Positions 25,841-34,905 of a stretch of 64,000 nt of DNA are shown piece by piece. The DNA comes from Chloroflexota bacterium (lineage in GTDB: Bacteria > Chloroflexota > Dehalococcoidia > Lucifugimonadales > UBA3495), in assembly GCA_028875055.1 (NCBI GenBank), contig JAPPGG010000045.1:124001-188000 (forward strand), given 5' to 3'. Positions within the stretch are counted from its first letter, which is position 1, and every line of letters begins with the position of its first letter. The translations under genes and the position numbers were made by a program. The notes under the pieces were generated by a model, which did not search any database, was not told the DNA's origin, and saw only the letters and a program-made list of their open reading frames with translations.

Positions 25841-27076
25841 CTAACTCCCCTGGGAGGAGGGCGACAGCTGCTTCAGTCTGCCCATAAGTTCCTCCCGTCG
25901 GGAGCCGTATTCCTCCTCGGTCAGGTGTCCCCCCTCAAACCTGTCATCCAGGACCGCAATGGCTTGAATCAGGGATTGACGGTGAGAAACGTCGTCCCCG
26001 GACATTCCGGCCACTGATGGCGCCGTTTTCGGGGCCCGGAACCATGCCCACAAGAGCAGAATGCCCAGGCCAACAGCCAGCAATACAGGAATAATTGCCA
26101 GCCACAGCTCTGTCCCGGAAATACTCTGAATCAGGATCGTGGACAAGCCAGGCTGGGGCAACTGCGAGATTCGCAGGGCCACTCCTCTTCCCGGCGGGAC
26201 CTGGCTGGCCTCCCACACCAGGTAGGGAGTGCCGCCAACGTCTATTCGTGGCCGTGGCTCCAGGGGCGTCACCTGTATCTGCGACAGCGCCAGGGGGGCA
26301 AGCACCTGGTAGGTCTCGGCTCCCTGTATCAAGCGCTGGTTGAAGGCTACGCTGTCGGACTCGTAGGGAAAACGGTAGCTGTATGTAATCTCGTGGTCCC
26401 CTGGCAGCACCGGAGCCGTTACCGCAAATCCGGTTCCCATGGGTACGATATCGCCTCCAGGCAGAGTGGACTGGACCGAAAGGTCAGTTGCATCGGTTGG
26501 AAGGGAGAACCGGAGAAAACTAATGTCGGCCGGATTCGTGATGTTGGCCAGCTCAGGCAACAGCGTCCGGTCGCTGGTGTTGCTGACTCTCAGCACTTCC
26601 AGCGCGCTAATCTGCCGCCTCTTGTCGTCCACGTCGGCGATAATCATCGCCTGCCGGCGCACTTCGATCACGCCTATATCCTTGGTGATCTCGTAAATGG
26701 TCAGGGTCACGGAATCCTCGAGGTCCGCGGTTTCCACGATCTCGCTATATCGCATTCCATCATAGTCCGTCACCAGCACGTAACTGCCGCCGTCAACCCT
26801 GGACACGTTCTCGAAAATGAACCTTCCCTCCGCATTCGAGATCGCGTTGTAGCTGGCGACCCTTCCCTCTAAGGGGTCAACCGCGTGGAGTGTCACCGGA
26901 AGACCCGAAGGGACTTCTCCGCCTCCAGTACCGTTTTCCACCACACCCCGGAGGGAATGCACATCAGTACCCTGGGCCAAAATCGGCCTGGGGTGATGCG
27001 TCGCCAAGCAGACCAGCAAGAGGCAAAGCAGCAGGGGAAGCGCCAGGGATGGATGAGGAAAACTGTGAAGGCTCAT
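25841..27076 (-). CDS. Membrane-anchored protein of the cytochrome maturation block
   Basis: This 411-residue protein has a signal peptide (LALPLLLCLLLVCLATHH), an extracytoplasmic carboxypeptidase-regulatory-like beta domain in the first 130 residues (GLPVTLHAVDPLEG, GRFIFENVSRVDGGSYVL), a second beta-rich region, one membrane helix near residue 340 (LWLAIIPVLLAVGLGILLLWAW) and a short cytoplasmic tail rich in charged residues (LDDRFEGGHLTEEEYGSRREELMGRL). The tail resembles the SHOCT-like or CcmH/CcmI helical segments. The position between ccmF and the thioredoxin gene suggests a part in cytochrome c assembly, by context only. Confidence 0.65.
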   Translation of the reverse strand: MSLHSFPHPSLALPLLLCLLLVCLATHHPRPILAQGTDVHSLRGVVENGTGGGEVPSGLPVTLHAVDPLEGRVASYNAISNAEGRFIFENVSRVDGGSYVLVTDYDGMRYSEIVETADLEDSVTLTIYEITKDIGVIEVRRQAMIIADVDDKRRQISALEVLRVSNTSDRTLLPELANITNPADISFLRFSLPTDATDLSVQSTLPGGDIVPMGTGFAVTAPVLPGDHEITYSYRFPYESDSVAFNQRLIQGAETYQVLAPLALSQIQVTPLEPRPRIDVGGTPYLVWEASQVPPGRGVALRISQLPQPGLSTILIQSISGTELWLAIIPVLLAVGLGILLLWAWFRAPKTAPSVAGMSGDDVSHRQSLIQAIAVLDDRFEGGHLTEEEYGSRREELMGRLKQLSPSSQGS

Positions 27077-27091
27077 AATTGCAAGCGCCGC

Positions 27092-27580
27092 TCAGTCTGC
27101 TGTTGAAGGCCGTCGGTTTTCGGCCCGACCTGCATCTGGTACGCCACATTCAGGGCAGGCATCAACCTCTGCCGGAACCGACCTCCCGCAATCGGCGCAG
27201 GCCGCTCCGACCTCGGAGCTTGGGCGCAACCCGGCGCGGGCCATCCGGATTTCTTCCTCCAGAACCCACTCCTCCCCCGCTTCCTGCTCCTGCTCCATTG
27301 CCCTGAGCAGCGTGGCAGCCTCAATCCGGTAACCGTTCAACTGTTCCCGGAAGAGCCCTTCAGGAACGTTTCCCAGCTCCCGCTCCAGCTGCAGGGTACG
27401 AATCGCCTGGTAGATCGAATCCAGGTCGCCCCCGGAGGCCGCCTGCGAATCGGTGGCCGCCTTCTCGGCCGCTTCACCCGCCATTTCCGGCGGTGACGGG
27501 AAAAGCCTGTGCTGGAAAAAGGGATAGACTGCCACCGCAATCCCCAGCAGGGACAGGACGACTCCGATTGTCAGGGCCAT
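27092..27580 (-). CDS. CcmI-like membrane protein with C-terminal zinc ribbon
   Basis: This 162-residue protein has an N-terminal membrane helix (LTIGVVLSLLGIAVAVYPFF) and a helical segment (IYQAIRTLQLERELGNVPEGLFREQLNGYRIEAA, here only described) similar in layout to CcmI or the short CcmH-linked domain. It ends in a zinc-ribbon motif with the pairs CADC and CPEC near residues 128 and 143. It lies between ccmF and the 411-residue membrane protein. The zinc ribbon would be cytoplasmic if the helix is a simple anchor. Function is inferred from context. Confidence 0.65.
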   Translation of the reverse strand: MALTIGVVLSLLGIAVAVYPFFQHRLFPSPPEMAGEAAEKAATDSQAASGGDLDSIYQAIRTLQLERELGNVPEGLFREQLNGYRIEAATLLRAMEQEQEAGEEWVLEEEIRMARAGLRPSSEVGAACADCGRSVPAEVDACPECGVPDAGRAENRRPSTAD

Positions 27581-27635
27581 TACGGCTTACCTGGCCAACG
27601 TCGGCTGCCGCCGCGAGGCTTCCACCCTTGGAGAT

Positions 27636-29642
27636 TCATACAGTTGTGGCCCGGGTGCCTTCGCCGCCGGAAGCAGTCACCAGCGGACTCCTGACACGAA
27701 CCGGCAGGCGACTCTTCTCCGGCCAGAGCGATACCACTGTGCCCAGTATGAGGACCGGTCCCGCCACCCACATCCACCAGATCAGGGGATTGACCAGTAT
27801 GCGAAATCCCACCGAACCATCGGGGAGGTTTTCGCTGGGCACTACGTAAAAGTCCTCAACGGGGGTGGAACGAATCGCCGCCAGAGTCGAGGCCATGTTG
27901 AAAGAGGGATAGAAGCTGCGCCGGGCCTGCAGGTCCTCCAGAAACTCGCCATCCCGATACAGCTCCAGATTAGAAAAATACTCGGTCCGGTCGGACCGAT
28001 TAACCTGAATTGTGTCCTGGTACCGCAGTTCATACCCGGAAATCTCGTAGGACTCCCCGGGGGCCAGCACAACATCACGTTGCACGTCAAATAACGAACC
28101 GCCCAGCACTCCCATGGCCACCATCACCACCGACAGGTGCACAATGTAGCCCCCGTAACGAGGCCGGTTGGCGGAAATCAGGCGGAACAGGGCCAAAGCA
28201 TAGTTCTCGCCTGAATTGCGATGGCGCACCAGCATTCCCCTCCCCCATTCCATCGCTATCCCCGTAGAAACCAGGGCACACAGACCGAATCCCGTAAGGG
28301 CGAAGGGCTGCCTCGTTATGAAAACTGCCAGGACTGCCACCGTTATCACCGCCGCCGAGGCGGGAACCAGCAGCGCCCGCCGGAGACTTGCCCAGTTTGC
28401 CCGGCGCCAGGGCAACAATGGCCCCACCCCCATCAACAGCACCAGGGCCAGCATCAGCGGCCCGTTTACCTGGTCGTAGAAGGGTCGGGCGATCGTTATC
28501 TCTTCTCCGCCTCCCAACTTCGCAAACAGGGGATAGACCGTTCCCCACAGGGTGACGAAGGCTATGCCCAGCAGCAGCAGATTGTTGATCAGGAAGGCTG
28601 CCTCCCGGGAGAGCATCGAGTCCAGGTTCTGCGCGCTCTTGAGCAGGTTGTACCGCCAGAAAAAAATTGCGAAGGGGACCAGGACTCCCACCGCAAGGAA
28701 GAGCAGGAACACCCAGCCTAAAGTGGACGCCCCGAAGGAGTGGACGGACGGCACAGGCCCTCCCCGGTTCATGAACATGCCGTACAGGGCCAGCCCCAAT
28801 GCCATGTTTATCAGCACTATGTTCCACATCCGGAACATTCCCCGCCGCTTCTGGACCATGATCGAATGCACGAAGGCGGTAAGGGCAAGCCATGGCATGA
28901 AGGCGGCATTCTCAACTGGGTCCCAGAACCAGAAACCGCCCCATCCCAGGATGGTATAGGCCCACCAGGACCCCAGCAGCAGACCGCTGGCCAGCAGAGC
29001 CCAGGTGACTATGCCCCAGAGGCGGCCCGAGTCGGCCCACTCGTCGCGGCTCTTGCCGGCCACCAGGGCGCCCAGCGCAAAGGCGGAAGGAATGCTGATC
29101 CCGATCAGCCCCGCCATCAACGCTGGCGGATGGAAGAACATTCCGAAGTGGGTCAGCAGCGGGTTAATCCCCTCTCCGTCGGGGGGAATAAAGGGCAGCT
29201 TGGTAAAGGGGTTAGCCATAAAGGCCATAACGGCTATGAAAAAGACCTGCACAACCATCAGGGTCGCGGTGGTGTAGGGGAGGAAGTCCCTGGTACGTTC
29301 CGGAGCCCAGCGAATTGCCGCCGCCGCCATTACTGAAAGCACAAAGGCTATGTATAGCAGCGAGCCCTCATTGCCGGCGTAGAAAGCCACCCAGGTGTAG
29401 ATGTCAGCCATGGCGTTGCTGCTGTGAGCCGCCACGTAGGCCACTTCATAATCCCGGTTGATGAAGGAACCCACCAGGCTCATGGTGGCTACCAGCATTA
29501 CCAGGACCAGGACGTACACAGACCGGCGTGAACTGACCACCAGGGCCGGCACGCCCCGCACTTTGCCAGCTACAGACCCAAAAAAGGCATAGCATGCCAG
29601 GGCAAGCCCGATCCAAAGCGATATTGCGCCCAAGTCAGCCAT
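27636..29642 (-). CDS. ccmF: Cytochrome c maturation haem lyase subunit CcmF
   Basis: This protein of 668 residues with about fifteen membrane segments matches the CcmF size. The tryptophan-rich haem-binding WWD motif is seen as WWAYTILGWGGFWFWDPVENAAFMPWL (near residue 230). Periplasmic histidines needed for haem ligation are available in HFGMFFHPP near residue 165 and in other loops. The C-terminal soluble domain (RSDRTEYFSNLELYRDG) is also typical. It attaches haem to apocytochrome c. CcmE, CcmC and CcmAB are not in the window, though they could be elsewhere. Confidence 0.93.
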   Translation of the reverse strand: MADLGAISLWIGLALACYAFFGSVAGKVRGVPALVVSSRRSVYVLVLVMLVATMSLVGSFINRDYEVAYVAAHSSNAMADIYTWVAFYAGNEGSLLYIAFVLSVMAAAAIRWAPERTRDFLPYTTATLMVVQVFFIAVMAFMANPFTKLPFIPPDGEGINPLLTHFGMFFHPPALMAGLIGISIPSAFALGALVAGKSRDEWADSGRLWGIVTWALLASGLLLGSWWAYTILGWGGFWFWDPVENAAFMPWLALTAFVHSIMVQKRRGMFRMWNIVLINMALGLALYGMFMNRGGPVPSVHSFGASTLGWVFLLFLAVGVLVPFAIFFWRYNLLKSAQNLDSMLSREAAFLINNLLLLGIAFVTLWGTVYPLFAKLGGGEEITIARPFYDQVNGPLMLALVLLMGVGPLLPWRRANWASLRRALLVPASAAVITVAVLAVFITRQPFALTGFGLCALVSTGIAMEWGRGMLVRHRNSGENYALALFRLISANRPRYGGYIVHLSVVMVAMGVLGGSLFDVQRDVVLAPGESYEISGYELRYQDTIQVNRSDRTEYFSNLELYRDGEFLEDLQARRSFYPSFNMASTLAAIRSTPVEDFYVVPSENLPDGSVGFRILVNPLIWWMWVAGPVLILGTVVSLWPEKSRLPVRVRSPLVTASGGEGTRATTV

Positions 29643-30330
29643 TTTCGGTGTCTGCTATTCCTGTGATTAGCCCCATGGCGTTAAGAGATTCTGGACCATA
29701 GAGAATAGTAGCACTAACGGTATTCGCTGTAAATTTTGCGGATTTCGGTAAGGCCCGGCCCTGGCAGAAGCCGTGGAAGCTCCCAGGCATGTGCTCTGGC
29801 TGCTCGTTCGGGCAGTCCTGCCATTGTTGAAGAACGGCATAAGCGCAGTTCCTCCTTGGGTGAGAAACGTCAATGCTGAAAACTAAAAGCAAAAATCACA
29901 TTTTTCTGCGATTTACTATCACATATTGAGGTTTTTGATTGACATTATTCTGGTATTCCAAATATACTTGCCGCCAAAGCTCATCCAGCGAATAGCCCTC
30001 TTCATATTCAGTATGACAGGTCCGACTTCCGCAAGCCCGGGCCAACTGTAGTCCAGGCCGCACGCGGTATCGGGTACTGCCCCCTCAGTCGCTATTCCAC
30101 AGAAAAGGAGGTGAACCAACTCAGACCCAGTGGAAAGAAGTCATAACGACAGGCATGAATTGCCTCAACACCAGATAACTGAATCCGAGTTCCTGTTAAC
30201 CAACGAAACGGCGGTATCTCCGGCAAAGATGTGATAACCGACCCCTCGTAGCAAGCACATCTGCATGACCTCTAACCAATGGAACACGTACCCGCCAACC
30301 ACAGGGAACCACCATTTGGGAGGATTACTG
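29643..30330. other. Intergenic region, about 690 bases
   Basis: This AT-richer stretch lies between ccmF and the divergent solute-binding lipoprotein gene. No gene was supported. It contains the strong forward promoter at 29939-29968 and presumably the ccm promoter on the other strand. Confidence 0.5.
29939..29968 (+). promoter_or_regulatory. Strong sigma-70-type promoter
   Basis: TTGACA (29939-29944) and TATACT (29963-29968) are separated by 18 bases, in an AT-rich context. The next forward gene starts at 30331, which implies a leader of roughly 350 bases. Confidence 0.6.
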
Positions 30331-32331
30331 ATGAGCAATTACAGGACATGGAAGCTGTGGCGCCTTTTCTTGTCCGGCGCCCTGGTCAGCATGATGTTCA
30401 TTGTAGCCTGCGGAACTGCAGCGGAGGTGGAACAAGCGCCCGCGCAAGAGCCGGCAGCCGCTCCCGCGGCCAGCCAGCAACAGGCGGCGCCCGCCCAGTC
30501 TGCGGCTCCTTCGGCCCCGTCACAACCGGCTGCTCAGCAGCAGGCGAGCGCCGGTCAAGCAGCAGGATCTTCCGATACTTCGACGGCAGCATCCTCTGAA
30601 CCGGCCCCTCAGGCGGTCCCAACGCCAACATCCGTAGCCCAGGCCGCACTGGCCCCGGTGTCGGAGTCGGCTATGGGCCCACGGGAGGCTCCAGATTTCG
30701 CCTCATACTGGACCCCCCCGACGGCCTTCTACGGCGATCCGGTTTACGGCGGAACCCTCCGCATCAACTACGAGGACCCTCTCGAACACGCCAACGTCTG
30801 GGGCGCCCGCAGCGGCACTACCATCCGTTACCGTGTTCCCACCCATGACACCCTGATCCAGGACGATCCCTATGATCCCGGCGGTCCGTACATTCCCGGG
30901 CTGGCCTACGGCTGGACCGTGGACGACGACCTGCAAGGCGTAACCTTCTTCCTCAAAGACAACGTGATGTGGCATAACGGCGAGCCAATGACCTGCGAGG
31001 ACGCCCGCTACAGCTACGAAATCATGATCACTGAAGAGGGTATCACCGGTTCTTACATGAAGAACCGCCTGACCGACGTTGACCTCAACGCCATGCAGTG
31101 CGTGGACGAGTCTGCGCTGAAGTTCCGGTTCACCAGTCCTTCAGCCGTGCCGCTTCTGAGCTTCGGCAACCCTGCCGCCATGATATTCAACAAGGCATGG
31201 TTCCAGGCTGGCGGCGAGGAAGCCATGTTCCAGGACGTCTCAGTGGGAACCGGGCCATTCACGTGGGACGAGGGCCAGCAGGTGGGTGTTGACGAACAGC
31301 ACTTCTCCCGCAACCCCGATTATCACGTTGACGGCCTGCCCTACATCTATGACCTGGTCATCTTCGGAATCCTGGACGAGTCGGCGCAGCAGGCCGCCAT
31401 GCTGGCCCGCCAGACCGACTGGCACTGGATACGCAACTTTGGTCAATATGACCAGTACGTGAAGCACGACCAGATCCAGACCGTAATCCGGGCCACCCGT
31501 TCCAGCGAGAACCTGTGGATTAACAGCCGAAATGCTCCCTTTGACAACGTTCGGGTTCGCCAGGCCGTTGCCATGGGATTCGACAAGTTGACCGGCATAA
31601 AGGTGACCCTGCAGGGTTACGGTTCCACCGGTCTGGGCCTGATGCCTCCCGGCAGCCCCTGGGCGGTGACGGAAGAGCAGGCCTGCAGCATTCCCGGCTG
31701 GTGCCCGCCCGCCGACATGGAAGCCCAGCGAGCCGCGGCCATCCAGATCCTTAATGAGGAAGGCTTCGACTTCGATAAGACCTACGTGTTGACGGTGGAA
31801 AGCGACAACCAGCGGGTTAACCGCGCCACCTACATGCAGGAGCAGTTGCGTCTTCTGGGCATCAAGACCGACTTTGACGTCATTGAGACCATCGCTTACC
31901 GGAAGTCCAGGCAGGCCGGTGACTGGGGCGACTTCATGGCCTCCACAGGCGGCGTTGCCGGCGTCGATGACCCCTTCCTTGGCCTGGGTCACTACCACCG
32001 GTGCGAAAGCCTGTATAACTTCCAGACCCCCGGTACCGCATGCGATGCGGCAGCGGAAGCCATGTTTGAAGAGCTGGGCAAACTGACCGCCTTCGAGGAC
32101 CGGAAAAAGTTGGGGCAGGAAATCCAGGTGCATCTCATGCAGCAGTACTGGAACTTCCCCTCCTTCTGGGAACAGGAAGGGGTCGCCTTCTGGCCCGAGG
32201 TCCGTGGTTATGTCCACTTCCCTGGTCCCACATCCAGCCACCTGCGATGGGCCCACATGTGGATCGACCCGAACCACTACAACGATAGCGGTTTCTCCGG
32301 CCAGACCCAGGGTGTACCCGGCGGCGAATAG
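30331..32331 (+). CDS. ABC transporter substrate-binding lipoprotein, SBP_bac_5 family
   Basis: This 666-residue extracytoplasmic binding protein is of the peptide/nickel/opine type. The N-terminus is a lipoprotein signal with the lipobox FIVAC, lipidated at Cys27. It is followed by an Ala/Gln/Pro/Ser-rich linker of roughly 85 residues that tethers the domain away from the membrane. The solute-binding domain begins near residue 125 (YGGTLRINYEDP) with family features such as GLAYGWTVDDDLQGVTFFLKDNVMWHNGEP and the NVRVRQAVAMGFD segment. The ATG at 30331 follows GGAGGATTACTG. No permease or ATPase gene is nearby, so its transporter partners must be elsewhere. Confidence 0.9.
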   Translation: MSNYRTWKLWRLFLSGALVSMMFIVACGTAAEVEQAPAQEPAAAPAASQQQAAPAQSAAPSAPSQPAAQQQASAGQAAGSSDTSTAASSEPAPQAVPTPTSVAQAALAPVSESAMGPREAPDFASYWTPPTAFYGDPVYGGTLRINYEDPLEHANVWGARSGTTIRYRVPTHDTLIQDDPYDPGGPYIPGLAYGWTVDDDLQGVTFFLKDNVMWHNGEPMTCEDARYSYEIMITEEGITGSYMKNRLTDVDLNAMQCVDESALKFRFTSPSAVPLLSFGNPAAMIFNKAWFQAGGEEAMFQDVSVGTGPFTWDEGQQVGVDEQHFSRNPDYHVDGLPYIYDLVIFGILDESAQQAAMLARQTDWHWIRNFGQYDQYVKHDQIQTVIRATRSSENLWINSRNAPFDNVRVRQAVAMGFDKLTGIKVTLQGYGSTGLGLMPPGSPWAVTEEQACSIPGWCPPADMEAQRAAAIQILNEEGFDFDKTYVLTVESDNQRVNRATYMQEQLRLLGIKTDFDVIETIAYRKSRQAGDWGDFMASTGGVAGVDDPFLGLGHYHRCESLYNFQTPGTACDAAAEAMFEELGKLTAFEDRKKLGQEIQVHLMQQYWNFPSFWEQEGVAFWPEVRGYVHFPGPTSSHLRWAHMWIDPNHYNDSGFSGQTQGVPGGE

Positions 32332-32363
32332 CATTCGCACTCTAAGCTAAAGGAAAGACTTTC

Positions 32364-32400
32364 GGGCCATCCCACTGCTGGTGGGATGGCCCCTTTTCTT
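32364..32400 (+). terminator. Terminator of the solute-binding protein gene
   Basis: GGGCCATCCCAC and GTGGGATGGCCC form a perfect 12-bp stem with a TGCTG loop, followed by CTTTTCTT. It lies 33 bases after the stop codon. Confidence 0.9.
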
Positions 32401-32731
32401 GCCCGGAACCCCTCGGGGTAAAGGAATGCAGTTTCACGATTGCAGCCGCGCTGGCAAGCGACGAGAAAGGCTCAAATTAGAAGTGAGATTAAGAGAAGTC
32501 GGATAACAGGACAGAGACTCCCCATCATCACTTCCGCGTGACAATTGACTGTTGCGACTGCCCAGCCTGAATTCTCATCTTTCTTGACCCCTACCGTACC
32601 GTGTGCTTAACTTTAGCCCACTATCGAAGCGCAACCTGCTATCCCAGTAACTCCTCTTCGGTCGAGAAGCAGGGAGAAGTCCGCGCCCTGGGCGAAAACA
32701 TCAATGGCGGTTCGCGCCGGCAGGAGGAAAA
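32401..32731. other. Intergenic region, about 330 bases
   Basis: No gene, clear promoter or repeat was recognised between the terminator and the flavin oxidoreductase gene. Confidence 0.4.
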
Positions 32732-33781
32732 ATGGACTTTGGCATATTCATGCAGTTTGAACGCCGTGAAGGCGGGAGCCAGTCTGAAGCCTTCCGGGAG
32801 GGGTTCGCTCTGGTGGACGCAGCCGAGGCCTGGGGCATCGACGAGGCCTGGCTTTCCGAGGTCCATTTCGCTCCCACCCGCACGGTCCTTTCATCGCCGG
32901 CAGTCATCGCAAGTTCCATCGCCACACGCACCGACCGGCTGAGAGTCGGTACTGCGGTGTCGGTGCTCCCCCTGGGAAATCCCCTACGCATCGCCGAGGA
33001 AATGGCCACCGTGGACCAGATAGCCGAAGGGAGGTTCGATTTCGGCATCGGCCGCAGCGCCTTCCCCAGGGCTTACGATGTTTACGGCATTCCTTACGAG
33101 GAGAGTCGGGGCCGCTTCGAAGAGGCTTTGGAAGTAATCCTGGAAGCCTGGAAGGGCGAAGCCTTCTCCTACAGCGGCGAGTACTTCCACATTGAAAGCG
33201 CCCACATATCTCCCACTCCCTATACTCTTCCCCATCCGCCCCTGCGGGTGGCGGCCACCACGGAGGAGACCTTCCCCCGGATGGGGCAGCAGGGAATGCC
33301 CATCTTCGTAGGGCTCCGGGGCATGGACGTCAATGACCTGCGGGTAAATCTCTCGAAGTACCGGGACGCCTGGCACGAGGCAGGCCACCCCGGCGATGGC
33401 GATGTGTCCTTGAGAATTCCCATATACGCCGGCGACTCGGAACAGGCTGCATTTGAAGAGCCCTCGGAGAGCATCCATGCCTACTTCAGCCGCATGAGCT
33501 CCCTCTATCGCGATTCCGCCGGACAAGCAGGAACCGAAGCTACCGAACTGCGACAGGGACGCGGCGACCGCCTGGCCAGTATGACTTTCGAAGAAATGCT
33601 GGAAACCAAGGTCGCCTTTGGCTCGGCCGAAGGCCTGATCAACCGCCTTTCCCGGCTGGAAGAGGACCTGGGACTCAACAGCGTAATCGCCGAACTCAAT
33701 CCCGGCGGCCTTATTCCCCCCGACCGGGTAATGCACAGCATGGAAATCCTGGCCAAGGACGTGGCCCCCCACTTCAAGTAA
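32732..33781 (+). CDS. LLM-class flavin-dependent oxidoreductase (luciferase-like monooxygenase)
   Basis: This 349-residue TIM-barrel F420/FMN-dependent monooxygenase carries the family patterns AEAWGIDEAWLSEVHF near residue 31, LRVGTAVSVLPLGNPLRIAEEMATVDQIAEGRFDFGIGR near residues 70-108 (described), and a C-terminal GSAEGLINRLSRLEEDLG. It probably oxygenates a recalcitrant organic substrate with reduced flavin; such enzymes are strikingly numerous in SAR202-type Chloroflexota. The start has AGGAGGAAAA directly upstream. It heads a run of same-strand genes with a 2-hydroxyacid dehydrogenase and a quinone oxidoreductase. The substrate is not predictable. Confidence 0.9.
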   Translation: MDFGIFMQFERREGGSQSEAFREGFALVDAAEAWGIDEAWLSEVHFAPTRTVLSSPAVIASSIATRTDRLRVGTAVSVLPLGNPLRIAEEMATVDQIAEGRFDFGIGRSAFPRAYDVYGIPYEESRGRFEEALEVILEAWKGEAFSYSGEYFHIESAHISPTPYTLPHPPLRVAATTEETFPRMGQQGMPIFVGLRGMDVNDLRVNLSKYRDAWHEAGHPGDGDVSLRIPIYAGDSEQAAFEEPSESIHAYFSRMSSLYRDSAGQAGTEATELRQGRGDRLASMTFEEMLETKVAFGSAEGLINRLSRLEEDLGLNSVIAELNPGGLIPPDRVMHSMEILAKDVAPHFK

Positions 33782-33800
33782 TAATTCAGGAGTAACTCCG

Positions 33801-34787
33801 TTGAAAATAGCCGTACTGGATGACTACCAGAACGTAGCTCGGGAAATGGCCGACTGGTCAGCCCTCCCCTCGAGCGCAGAGATTGAAGTGTTTCAGGACC
33901 ACCTGGCGAACGAGGACCGCCTGGTGGAACGGCTTCAGAGCTTTAACGCCGTAATCGGCATGAGGGAACGCACTCCCTTCCCCCGTTCAGTTCTGAGCCA
34001 GCTGCCCGACCTGAAACTCCTGATAACCACCGGCGGACGCAATGCCTCCTTTGACGTGGATGCCGCCACGGAATTGGGCATAGTCGTCTGCGGGACCGGA
34101 GGCGCCGGCGAGGGACCCACTGAATTGACCTGGGGCCTGATTATCGGAATCCTGCGCAAGATTCCCCAGGAGGACCGCCTGACCCGGGAGGGACGGTGGC
34201 AGACCACCATCGGCGTAGGCCTGAAGGACAAGACCCTGGGCCTTATCGGACTGGGCCACATCGGCGGGTTGATGGCCCGGGTGGGCAACGCCTTCCAGAT
34301 GAATGTTATCGCCTGGAGCCAGAACCTTACCGCCCAGCGCGCCGCCGAATGCCAGGCCACTCTGGTGGACAAGGACACGCTCTTCCGCGACTCCGACATT
34401 GCCTCGGTCCACCTGCGCCTCAGCGACCGGACGCGAGACCTGGTGGGGGCCAGGGAGATCGCCCTGATGAAACCCACTTCCTACCTGGTCAACATTTCGC
34501 GGGGGCCCATTATAAACGAAGCTGCGCTGGTGGACGCCTTGGAGCGGAAGGCCATCGCAGGGGCGGCCCTGGATACCTTTGACGTGGAACCGCTGCCAGC
34601 CGGCCACCCCTTCCTTCGCCTGGACAACACAATCATCGCTCCCCACCTGGGCTACGTCACTGAAGAAGGCTACCGTGCCTTCTACGCCGGCGCCATCGAA
34701 GACATCAGGGCCTACGCAGCGGGTGAACCCGTCCGGGTGATCAATCCCGACGTCCTTGCTGCTCCCCAATTGCGCCCACAGGCCTGA
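33801..34787 (+). CDS. D-2-hydroxyacid dehydrogenase
   Basis: This 328-residue NAD(P)-dependent dehydrogenase of the D-isomer 2-hydroxyacid family has the Rossmann motif GLIGLGHIGGLMARVGNAF near residue 147, the catalytic Arg in LVNISRGPIINE near residue 234, the Glu in FDVEPLPAGHP near residue 260 and the His in IIAPHLGYVTEEG near residue 280. The TTG start at 33801 has AGGAG 8 bases upstream and lies 19 bases after the preceding stop, so the two are probably co-transcribed. It would reduce a 2-oxo acid or oxidise a D-hydroxy acid. Confidence 0.92.
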   Translation: MKIAVLDDYQNVAREMADWSALPSSAEIEVFQDHLANEDRLVERLQSFNAVIGMRERTPFPRSVLSQLPDLKLLITTGGRNASFDVDAATELGIVVCGTGGAGEGPTELTWGLIIGILRKIPQEDRLTREGRWQTTIGVGLKDKTLGLIGLGHIGGLMARVGNAFQMNVIAWSQNLTAQRAAECQATLVDKDTLFRDSDIASVHLRLSDRTRDLVGAREIALMKPTSYLVNISRGPIINEAALVDALERKAIAGAALDTFDVEPLPAGHPFLRLDNTIIAPHLGYVTEEGYRAFYAGAIEDIRAYAAGEPVRVINPDVLAAPQLRPQA

Positions 34788-34905
34788 AGTGCCAATGTCT
34801 TATTGGCCACTCGCCGGAAGGAGAATGGCCAGTTCTGCCCGGTCCCTGGACCGGCCTCCGGTCCACCGTGATTGACCGGACCATCCACATATCGCAGGAG
34901 CAACC

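Noticed and set aside
29635-29892. Short open frame upstream of ccmF
   Set aside because: It overlaps the ccmF start in another frame and has no family features, so it is not a ccmE remnant that I can support.
31240-32340. Minus-strand open frame of 366 codons
   Set aside because: It is antisense to the solute-binding lipoprotein, and the only recognisable protein is on the plus strand.
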